Shown here: positions 1-4,213 of the stretch, piece after piece
How the letters are laid out: every line of letters starts with the position of its first letter
Numbering within the stretch: position 1 is the stretch's first letter
DNA from: Alphaproteobacteria bacterium
GTDB lineage: Bacteria; Pseudomonadota; Alphaproteobacteria; Rs-D84
DNA length: 5,374 bases
Reading direction: 5' to 3'
NCBI GenBank assembly: GCA_009785765.1
Contig: WQVP01000033.1
Coordinates: 1-5,374, forward strand
Position numbers and translations under genes: made by a program
Notes under the pieces: generated by a model
The model's input: the letters and a program-made list of their open reading frames with translations, nothing else
The model's database searches: none
Told to the model about the DNA's origin: nothing

Positions 1-878
1 TCAAAGTCATATTGTAATGTGCCGGCCAAAGAAATACTTGGCATATTGCGTAAAAATGCGGCATTACGTCTGTGCCAGGCTGCATTCATTTGTTCTTCAC
101 GTGCACGAATAGATCCGCGGCGGCTTTGGGCATCCACAATCATCTCGGAAATTATGCGTTGTTCACCCGTACCGCCAAATTCCAATGGCATATCCGCAAT
201 TTGGATTTCCGAATATTGTGGGAACGACATTAAAAATAACAACTGGCCGCTGGCAATTTGTTCTGTGCCACGTGCACGCTGTAATTCTAATTGACGTTGG
301 GCCAGCGTGGTGTCCGCACGCAAAACGTCCGCACGTGCAACGGCGCCGGCACGAAATCGTGTGTCTGCAACATTTTTTGCGCTTTGGGCAACTGCGACCA
401 ATTCTGTTGCCGCCGTCACCTCGGCATTTGCAATCAAAAGGCCGTAATATGCGGATACCATGTCAAAAATAAAGTTTTGAACAGCGGATGAATGTTCAAG
501 GCCTGTTGCACGCCATACTGCGTTTAATGCGGCCACGTCCGATTCACGGCGGCCAAAATCAAAGATAAGCCATGATGCGGAAAGCGATGCAGATGACATT
601 GTATCAGACCATCCGCCGAATGCGCTTTGGCGATATATTTGCCGGGCGCCGATTTCGCCGCGCACAGTTGGAAGATATTCCGCCATTCCGGCATAACGTT
701 GCATGCGTGATTGGCGCACGCCATAAAATGATGCGGCTGTGTTTGGGTTTCGGCAAAGACCCAATTCTATGACAGTTTGCAGGTCAAGCGTACCCGCCGG
801 CATTGGACAATTATCGTTTGCCCGTGCGCCAAAGGCGCACAGTGCAAGTGCTAGTGCAAGTGCTGGTGTTTTTCTCAT
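1..878 (-). CDS. TolC-family outer-membrane efflux protein (partial, C-terminus beyond window)
   Basis: This frame is open from the ATG at 878-876 to the left edge, giving 292 codons with no stop. Residues 1-20 form a Sec signal peptide (MRK, then an Ala-Leu run, with an ARA cleavage site before Asn21). The mature part has the TolC/OEP layout: a LDLQTVIELGLCRNP helix start near residue 31, a SWLIFDFGRR turn, and a long coiled-coil segment with RFRAGAVARADVLRADTTLA, the usual hallmark of the family. TolC-type proteins trimerise into an outer-membrane barrel with a periplasmic tunnel and serve type I secretion or multidrug efflux with an inner-membrane pump. The start is supported by an AGGA Shine-Dalgarno about 7 bases upstream. 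The Ala-Leu run is encoded by an almost perfect 12-bp direct repeat (about 843-866). The family call is firm. The transported substrate and the partner pump cannot be told from here. Confidence 0.9.
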   Translation of the reverse strand, partial: MRKTPALALALALCAFGARANDNCPMPAGTLDLQTVIELGLCRNPNTAASFYGVRQSRMQRYAGMAEYLPTVRGEIGARQIYRQSAFGGWSDTMSSASLSASWLIFDFGRRESDVAALNAVWRATGLEHSSAVQNFIFDMVSAYYGLLIANAEVTAATELVAVAQSAKNVADTRFRAGAVARADVLRADTTLAQRQLELQRARGTEQIASGQLLFLMSFPQYSEIQIADMPLEFGGTGEQRIISEMIVDAQSRRGSIRAREEQMNAAWHRRNAAFLRNMPSISLAGTLQYDF

Positions 879-897
879 TCTCTTTTCCTGGGATAAT

Positions 898-926
898 ATT
901 ATACCATAAAAATGGAATATCAACAA
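898..926 (-). promoter_or_regulatory. Putative extended -10 promoter of the tolC-like gene
   Basis: On the minus strand 906-898 reads TGGTATAAT, a perfect TATAAT with the extended TGn motif. The -35 side is poor: TTGTTG at 926-921 with a 17-base spacer. Transcription would start near 891, leaving a short leader that carries the Shine-Dalgarno. The -10 element is seen directly. Its use is inferred. Confidence 0.5.
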
Positions 927-949
927 AAATCAAGCGCATGTACAGTTTT

Positions 950-1120
950 TTATTTCCTATTCTTTAAAAATTCCAATTCTTCTTTTTTCTTTAAAAAACC
1001 ACTTGCCATATTTTTACATGTATAGATATAGTTTTTTACAAAATCCATTGCGATTTTGTTCCTGGTTCTGTCTTTAACTATATCGTTAATTTCTTTTTGT
1101 GTAATTTTTTTATTAAACAC
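950..1120 (-). CDS. Small hypothetical protein, 56 aa, GTG start
   Basis: This is a short open frame from GTG (1120-1118) to TAA (952-950). It is preceded by a strong Shine-Dalgarno AAAGGAG (1133-1127) with a 6-base spacer, which decides the start. The protein is lysine-rich and predicted mostly helical: it begins (M)FNKKITQKEINDIV, has a central MDFVKNYIYTCKN stretch with one Cys, and ends in a charged KKKEELEFLKNRK tail. There is no signal peptide, membrane segment or motif I recognise. The GTG lies only 17 bases beyond the terminator T-run of the structured RNA upstream. The gene is therefore either read through from the tRNA-Cys/RNA transcript or controlled by that RNA. I see no good separate promoter. 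The ribosome site and unbroken composition argue for a real gene, but its function is unknown. Confidence 0.55.
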   Translation of the reverse strand: MFNKKITQKEINDIVKDRTRNKIAMDFVKNYIYTCKNMASGFLKKKEELEFLKNRK

Positions 1121-1137
1121 AGCCGACTCCTTTGGTT

Positions 1138-1164
1138 AAAAAAATGACCACTTTGAAAGTGGTC
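1138..1164 (-). terminator. Intrinsic terminator ending the tRNA-Cys / structured RNA transcript
   Basis: On the minus strand GACCACTT and AAGTGGTC (1164-1157 and 1153-1146) form an 8-bp stem with a 3-base loop (or 7 bp with 5). After one A comes a run of seven T (1144-1138). The Shine-Dalgarno of the 56-aa gene begins 5 bases beyond the T-run. Confidence 0.75.
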
Positions 1165-1268
1165 GGGAGCTTCAAGAGTTATACACTAACTTCCGCGTCC
1201 TTACGGATGGCGGCATCCCGACCATAAGCCGGGACATTTGTAGTTTTATGTATAGGCTTGAAGACCCG
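1138..1268 (-). ncRNA. Structured non-coding RNA downstream of tRNA-Cys (possible attenuator or HEARO/omega-like RNA)
   Basis: Read on the minus strand, 1268-1138 has several mutually consistent helices. A closing stem pairs CGGG (1268-1265) with CCCG (1167-1164) and CTTCAAG (1263-1257) with CTTGAAG (1176-1170). It continues inward with TATAC (1254-1250)/GTATA (1184-1180) and ACTA (1244-1241)/TAGT (1188-1185). Inside are two hairpins: TCCCG/CGGGA (1234-1230/1220-1216), and CCGC with an inner TCC-GTAA-GGA (1213-1193). An intrinsic terminator ends it. The GTAAGGACGCGGAAGTTAGT segment reminds me of transposon-associated HEARO/omega RNAs, but that is recall only. No IscB or TnpB gene is in the window. 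It starts 26 bases after the tRNA-Cys CCA end, so co-transcription from the tRNA promoter is likely. The structure is well supported; the family is not established. Confidence 0.6.
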
Positions 1269-1293
1269 CATTACTTACAAACGTCATTTTATT

Positions 1294-1367
1294 TGGAGGC
1301 CTGGACCGGAATCGAACCGACATTCAAGGATTTGCAATCCTCTGCATAACCACTCTGCCACCAGGCC
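1294..1367 (-). tRNA. tRNA-Cys (anticodon GCA)
   Basis: This is a complete cloverleaf on the minus strand. The 7-bp acceptor stem is GGCCTGG/CCAGGCC. There is a D-arm with AGTGGTTA. The anticodon stem GAGGA/TCCTT encloses the loop TTGCAAA, with GCA at 1335-1333. The T-arm loop is TTCGATT. The discriminator base is U, the expected identity element for tRNA-Cys, and the 3' CCA is encoded (1296-1294). It reads cysteine codons UGC and UGU. A strong promoter lies just upstream, and the structured RNA follows within 26 bases. Confidence 0.97.
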
Positions 1368-1377
1368 AACGGCATTA

Positions 1378-1406
1378 TTTATATCAGACAAACATATTGT
1401 TTTCAA
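1378..1406 (-). promoter_or_regulatory. Promoter of tRNA-Cys
   Basis: On the minus strand there is a -35 TTGAAA (1406-1401), exactly 17 bases of spacer, and a -10 TATAAA (1383-1378). Each hexamer matches the sigma-70 consensus at five of six positions. The expected transcription start (about 1371) is a few bases before the mature tRNA 5' end at 1367. Confidence 0.7.
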
Positions 1407-1425
1407 TATAAATTTTTTGTATGGT
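1397..1425 (+). promoter_or_regulatory. Putative recF promoter, overlapping the tRNA promoter
   Basis: TTGTTT (1397-1402), a 17-base spacer, then TATGGT (1420-1425). Both hexamers are only partial matches. The expected start point (about 1431-1433) coincides with the recF ATG, and no Shine-Dalgarno is visible before it. This would fit a leaderless mRNA, but the match is weak. Confidence 0.3.
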
Positions 1426-1431
1426 TAATTT

Positions 1432-2517
1432 ATGATTAATCAGCTTACTATTACAAATTTCCGAAATTATATGCAAAGCCGGATTAAAACCGGGGCGGCC
1501 AAAAATATTATAATCACTGGTCCAAACGGGTCAGGCAAAACAAGTGTTTTGGAAGCGATATCATTATTGTCCGCCGGTACAAATTTGCGATCTGCAAAAA
1601 TGGATGAAATTTTAAATATAGGGATAAAGGATAAGGGATTAGGGAGTAGTGGGTTTGGAGTGGTGGCAGATTTAGAGGACGAAACAGAATTAAGTGTATC
1701 TTGGAATGTGGGTGATAGTTTCAGACGGGCGATGGCGGACGGCGATAAAATACCGTTAAGTGATTTATCAAAATATATACGTATGGTTTGGATTACACCA
1801 CGTGAAGACAGGCTTTTTGTAGAAGATAAATCAGAGAGGCGAACGTTCTTTGACCGCCTTGTGTCTGCGTTTGATACCAATCATTCTGGCCGTACGGCAC
1901 GGCTTTCCAAATTATTATCAGAGCGGGCGGCCGCATTAAAAATAGGCGCATCAAACGAATGGTTAACCGGAATTGAAAAACAAATTGCAAGCGCATCAAT
2001 TTCAATTGCCGCCGCACGGGTCAGTTATGTTAACGAGTTAAATTACTTTTTAAACAATGATTACAGTATTTCAATTGTTGGTATACTTGAAAATCAATTA
2101 CAAAATGGTGCGCTGGCAAGCGACGCAGAGTTTCAATACCTTTCATACATAGGGGCAGAGCGTTCATTGGTGCATGACAAACAAACCATAGACGGTGTGC
2201 AAAAATCAGATTTTACGATGCTTAATAACGCATTAAACATGGACGTTAAAATGACAAGCACAGGCCAACAAAAATCGGCATTGCTGGCACTAACAGTTGC
2301 GCATGCAAAATTAATAAATACGAAAACGGGCGCACGTCCGTTAATATTGTTGGACGAAGCGGCGGCGCATCTGGATGCGAATGCCCGTAAAAATTTATTT
2401 GATGAATTGGCAAGCGCAAATGCGCAAGTCTGGTCAACCGGAATTGATAGGGAATTATTTACAGATATCCCGGATTCTGTTTTTATAGAATGTGAAAACG
2501 GGATGGTTAAAAATTAA
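1432..2517 (+). CDS. recF: RecF, DNA replication and repair ATPase
   Basis: 361 aa, the usual RecF length. RecF is a cytoplasmic SMC-like ATPase. With RecO and RecR it loads RecA onto gapped DNA at stalled forks. Visible landmarks in order: the N-terminal ITNFRNY motif (residues 7-13), Walker A GPNGSGKT (30-37), the ABC-type signature STGQQKS (276-282, normally S-x-GQQK), Walker B LILLDE (304-309) and D-loop AAAHLD (310-315), then QVWSTGID. The start has no clear Shine-Dalgarno, but an upstream ATG at 1421 runs at once into TGA, so 1432 is the only sensible start. dnaA, dnaN and gyrB, common neighbours of recF, are not in the window. The gene ends tail to tail with tmk: both TAA stops share the TTAA at 2514-2517. 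Identification is secure. Confidence 0.93.
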   Translation: MINQLTITNFRNYMQSRIKTGAAKNIIITGPNGSGKTSVLEAISLLSAGTNLRSAKMDEILNIGIKDKGLGSSGFGVVADLEDETELSVSWNVGDSFRRAMADGDKIPLSDLSKYIRMVWITPREDRLFVEDKSERRTFFDRLVSAFDTNHSGRTARLSKLLSERAAALKIGASNEWLTGIEKQIASASISIAAARVSYVNELNYFLNNDYSISIVGILENQLQNGALASDAEFQYLSYIGAERSLVHDKQTIDGVQKSDFTMLNNALNMDVKMTSTGQQKSALLALTVAHAKLINTKTGARPLILLDEAAAHLDANARKNLFDELASANAQVWSTGIDRELFTDIPDSVFIECENGMVKN

Positions 2518-2529
2518 GAATTCTTAATT
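2512..2529. repeat. 18-bp perfect palindrome over the recF and tmk stop codons
   Basis: AATTAAGAATTCTTAATT is its own reverse complement. It contains the recF stop (2515-2517) and the last three codons plus stop of tmk. It could form a weak AT-rich hairpin in both convergent transcripts. There is no GC stem with a T-run, so it is not a classical terminator. Confidence 0.7.
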
Positions 2530-3185
2530 AAATTATCCAATTTATCTTTGATAACATCAAATACTTCTTCTTCGGTCATGCGGCCACCATTTGGCAACCC
2601 TTGGTCTATGACCATCCAGTCATTTGGATTATCATTTGCAATTTTGCGATAAACATCAGTTGCTCGTTTTAATAAATCAAAATTATGCTCGTGAATATCT
2701 TTGGCATTTTTTTGATAATCCTTTAATGCCTCGCCTTTTAAATCAAAGCTGACTTTTGGATTAACATAAAGATATATGTTCAAATCCGGACGGCGAACAC
2801 CCATCCAATCAAATTCCATTGTTTCAAGATATTTGATTTTTTCATCCCATACAGATTCGTTGCATGCGGCCACGCTGAATGCATTGCTGTAAGTGTACCG
2901 GTCAAATACAACCCATTTGCCAGCGGCCAACCATTCATTTAATTGTTTTTGGAAATCCATCCGATCCAAAGAATATGGCAACATTTTATATTCAGGCGCA
3001 ATATCCATAACAGCGCCATATTCGCCCCGAAGATATGCCGCCGCCATATCGCCCCAGGGCGAACGGCTGTACCGTGGAAAATCCATTTGTTCGGTGTCAA
3101 TCCCTTTGGATCGTAGGTATGCGACTATTTTATTAACTTGGGTTCTTTTGCCGGATTTGTCGGCGCCTTCAACTGCGATAATCAT
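2514..3185 (-). CDS. tmk: Thymidylate kinase (dTMP kinase), divergent P-loop
   Basis: 223 aa. The enzyme phosphorylates dTMP to dTDP with ATP in the cytoplasm, on the route to dTTP. Seen in the sequence: an N-terminal P-loop EGADKSGKRTQ (residues 6-16), FPRYS (36-40) as the base of the dTMP site, YLRGEYG (51-57), YSLDRMDF (71-78) in place of the commoner AADR-type segment, and DRYTYSNAF (95-103) matching the family DRYxxSxxAY motif. A lysine-rich lid region lies near 150-168. The position after the P-loop lysine is Arg14, where most bacterial enzymes have Ser or Thr. The start has a Shine-Dalgarno AAAAGG (3198-3193) 7 bases upstream. The gene is transcribed alone towards recF. A related nucleoside or nucleotide kinase is the only alternative I would consider. 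Confidence 0.87.
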   Translation of the reverse strand: MIIAVEGADKSGKRTQVNKIVAYLRSKGIDTEQMDFPRYSRSPWGDMAAAYLRGEYGAVMDIAPEYKMLPYSLDRMDFQKQLNEWLAAGKWVVFDRYTYSNAFSVAACNESVWDEKIKYLETMEFDWMGVRRPDLNIYLYVNPKVSFDLKGEALKDYQKNAKDIHEHNFDLLKRATDVYRKIANDNPNDWMVIDQGLPNGGRMTEEEVFDVIKDKLDNLIKNS

Positions 3186-3207
3186 TGGATTGCCTTTTGG
3201 TTAATGG

Positions 3208-3236
3208 ATTATAAAGAATAAAGAATAAAGAATAAA
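3208..3236 (-). promoter_or_regulatory. Putative tmk promoter at the edge of a heptamer array
   Basis: There is a perfect TATAAT on the minus strand (3213-3208). With 17-base spacing the -35 position falls on TTTATT (3236-3231), inside the tandem heptamer array. The start point would be near 3201, giving a short leader with the tmk Shine-Dalgarno. The -10 is strong and the -35 weak. Confidence 0.45.
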
Positions 3237-3258
3237 GAGTAAATAGTAAGTAGTTATT
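3213..3258. repeat. Heptamer tandem array, left arm (tmk/yidD gap)
   Basis: There are six contiguous 7-bp units at 3213-3254: AAAGAAT three times, then AAAGAGT, AAATAGT and AAGTAGT, each step a small change from the last. The segment 3238-3254 is exactly complementary (17 of 17) to 3340-3356 across the gap, so the two arms can pair around the yidD terminator. Confidence 0.85.
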
Positions 3259-3294
3259 GGCTCTATTTATGAACAGATATTTTATATTTATAAT

Positions 3295-3319
3295 AAAAAA
3301 GCGTCGCACAAGGTGCGAC
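3295..3319 (-). terminator. Intrinsic terminator of the rnpA-yidD transcript
   Basis: On the minus strand GTCGCAC (3319-3313) and GTGCGAC (3309-3303) form a 7-bp GC-rich stem with a 3-base loop. A GC pair and six T (3300-3295) follow. It lies 35 bases after the yidD stop, between the two arms of the heptamer inverted repeat. Confidence 0.9.
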
Positions 3320-3328
3320 ACCACAGCT

Positions 3329-3356
3329 ATTTACTACTTACTACTTACTATTTACT
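3329..3356. repeat. Heptamer tandem array, right arm (tmk/yidD gap)
   Basis: There are four 7-bp units: ATTTACT, ACTTACT, ACTTACT, ATTTACT. On the minus strand these read AGTAAAT/AGTAAGT, the inverse of the left arm. The last unit supplies two bases of the yidD TAG stop (3357-3355), so the array begins inside the gene. Confidence 0.85.
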
Positions 3357-3564
3357 AATTAACCGGGTCAAATCCGCCGGCCGACCACGGGCCACAACGT
3401 AATATTCTTCGCACGGACATAAGTCCGCCACGAAATGCGCCGTATTTAATAATGGCCTCTTTTGCGTAATCGCTGCAACTTGGGGCAAAGCGACAGGCCT
3501 TTGGAATCAAGGGCGAGAGATAGTTTTGGTATATTTTGATAAAGAATAAGAAGAGTGATTTCAT
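3355..3564 (-). CDS. yidD: YidD, membrane protein insertion efficiency factor
   Basis: 69 aa, normal for the family. YidD is a small inner-membrane-associated protein thought to help YidC insert membrane proteins. The sequence carries the whole family signature: an amphipathic N-terminus KSLFLFFIKIYQNYLSPLIP, then CRFAPSCSDYAKEAI (residues 24-38, Cys24 and Cys30), the GxxxGGLM segment, RRILRCGPW with Cys57, and the terminal GGFDPV. It follows rnpA, the classical order, with 56 bases between them. That spacer is a long inverted heptamer repeat, and no Shine-Dalgarno is visible. The mRNA before the ATG is CCTCTTACCTGAAA, rich in pyrimidines. yidC, which usually follows, is absent; a strong terminator comes instead. 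Identification is secure. Confidence 0.95.
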   Translation of the reverse strand: MKSLFLFFIKIYQNYLSPLIPKACRFAPSCSDYAKEAIIKYGAFRGGLMSVRRILRCGPWSAGGFDPVN

Positions 3565-3568
3565 TTTC

Positions 3569-3647
3569 AGGTAAGAGGTAAAAGGTAAGAGGTAACAGGT
3601 AGGCGGATAAAAAATACCTCTTACCTCTTACCTGTTACCTCTAACCT
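3569..3647. repeat. Inverted heptamer arrays between rnpA and yidD, extending into rnpA
   Basis: The left arm 3569-3603 has five 7-bp units of AGGTAAG type (AGGTAAG, AGGTAAA, AGGTAAG, AGGTAAC, AGGTAGG). The right arm 3613-3647 has five units of the inverse (AGGTATT, two AGGTAAG, AGGTAAC, AGGTTAG on the minus strand). Only 9 bases separate them. In the rnpA-yidD mRNA this makes a hairpin of about 35 bp with few mismatches. The right arm lies inside the 3' end of rnpA; the left arm ends 4 bases before the yidD ATG. The loop side is A/T-rich, but the stem has no T-run after it, so it does not look like a terminator. Confidence 0.9.
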
Positions 3648-3956
3648 TTTTAATGCATATTTCATAGATTCACGGATGTTTGAAAAACCCGCATCAATTA
3701 TTGCCGCACGGACAATAAATATATAATCATTTTTCGGCGACATTGTTTCATCAAACTCACGCACCAATGCACGAATACGACGTTTGGCAAAATTCCGGTC
3801 GTGTGCACGCTTTAACGTTTTTTTTGTCGCACGGATACCATATTGCCCCGCATCAAGTTTTGCCGGTCGTGCAACCGCCACGAAATAGGGCGTGCCGAAA
3901 ACACTGTCGTTTTCAGTTTGGGCAAAGTCTGTGTGTTTTTTTATTGTTTGTCGCAT
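3621..3956 (-). CDS. rnpA: Ribonuclease P protein component
   Basis: 111 aa, typical for RnpA. This small basic protein binds the RNase P RNA and helps it cleave 5' leaders from pre-tRNAs. The diagnostic RNR motif is RAHDRNFAKRRIRALVRE (residues 50-67), a divergent form of the usual AVxRNxxKRRxRE. Upstream are the N-terminal IKKHTDFAQ and the YFVAVARPA strand that lines the pre-tRNA leader groove, and YGIRATKK replaces the commoner GRLGxxVSKK. The last eight residues (104-111, RLEVTGKR) and the TAA stop are encoded by the heptamer repeat. The ATG at 3956 has no Shine-Dalgarno; heptamers run almost up to it. rpmH, normally just upstream, is absent. yidD follows. Confidence 0.92.
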   Translation of the reverse strand: MRQTIKKHTDFAQTENDSVFGTPYFVAVARPAKLDAGQYGIRATKKTLKRAHDRNFAKRRIRALVREFDETMSPKNDYIFIVRAAIIDAGFSNIRESMKYALKRLEVTGKR

Positions 3957-3959
3957 ATT

Positions 3960-4022
3960 AGTGATTAGTGTTAGTGATTAGGGATTAGTATTATAAATAT
4001 CAAATCCCAAATATCAAACTAT
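3960..4022. repeat. Heptamer arrays in the rnpA leader
   Basis: At 3960-3986 there are units AGTGATT, AGTGTT (one base short), AGTGATT and AGGGATT. At 3995-4022 a second set follows with units AAATATC, AAATCCC, AAATATC and AAACTAT. The second set is only partly the inverse of the first (GGGATT at 3981-3986 against AATCCC at 4003-4008). The 7-bp period is clear; the inverted arrangement is weaker than in the other gaps. Confidence 0.7.
3990..4017 (-). promoter_or_regulatory. Putative rnpA-yidD promoter
   Basis: On the minus strand: TTGATA (4017-4012, five of six consensus), a 16-base spacer, and a perfect TATAAT (3995-3990). The start point near 3983 gives a leader of about 27 bases made of heptamer units. 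The -35 hexamer itself lies within the AAATATC-type units. Confidence 0.6.
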
Positions 4023-4031
4023 ATTTATTTT

Positions 4032-4060
4032 TTGACTATTATAAAATATATCTTTATAAT
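4032..4060 (+). promoter_or_regulatory. Strong sigma-70 type promoter of pnp
   Basis: TTGACT (4032-4037), exactly 17 bases, then TATAAT (4055-4060), eleven of twelve consensus bases. It is back to back with the rnpA promoter, with 14 bases between their -35 elements. The predicted start (about 4067) falls in a small CCC-GCAA-GGG hairpin (4065-4074). The pnp leader would be about 150 bases. Confidence 0.75.
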
Positions 4061-4099
4061 ATAACCCGCAAGGGGATTGATTATTTTGTTTTATGCAAA

Positions 4100-4205
4100 A
4101 TAGGCACTGGGCAATAGGCATCAGGCACTAGTAGAAGCATAGAATTGAATGATTTTTCCTTTTGCATTATTAACTAATGCCTAGTGCCTAGTGCCTAGTG
4201 CCTAT
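4100..4205. repeat. Inverted heptamer arrays in the pnp leader
   Basis: The left arm from 4102 has units AGGCACT, GGGCAAT, AGGCATC, AGGCACT (to 4129). The right arm 4176-4203 has AATGCCT and three AGTGCCT, the inverse. ATAGGCACT (4100-4108) pairs perfectly with AGTGCCTAT (4197-4205). The arms give a stem of roughly 30 bp with about five mismatches and a loop of about 45 bases. The 3' end of the stem is 2 bases before the pnp Shine-Dalgarno. Confidence 0.85.
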
Positions 4206-4207
4206 AT

Positions 4208-4213
4208 AAAGGA
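4208..4213 (+). promoter_or_regulatory. Shine-Dalgarno of pnp
   Basis: AAAGGA lies 6 bases before the ATG at 4220 and 2 bases after the long leader stem. It fixes the pnp start against the internal ATG at codon 23. Confidence 0.7.

Noticed and set aside
19..772. Several plus-strand open frames (19-294, 185-472, 291-491, 572-772)
   Set aside because: All are opposite the uninterrupted tolC-like frame on the minus strand, which carries family motifs and a signal peptide.
843..866. 12-bp direct repeat in the tolC-like gene as a mobile or regulatory repeat
   Set aside because: It encodes the Ala-Leu run of the signal peptide and is explained by low-complexity hydrophobic coding.
1146..1268. 6S RNA or SRP RNA identity for the structured RNA
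   Set aside because: The fold is a closing stem with two hairpins, not a single long rod with a central bubble. The SRP core sequence is absent, and the opposite strand lacks a terminator.
1467..1880. 137-codon open frame on the minus strand inside recF
   Set aside because: It lies wholly opposite recF, has no ribosome site, and its composition follows from the complementary frame. RecF motifs clearly mark the coding strand.
3213..4205. CRISPR array
   Set aside because: The repeats are 7 bp, contiguous and without spacers, and no cas genes are present.
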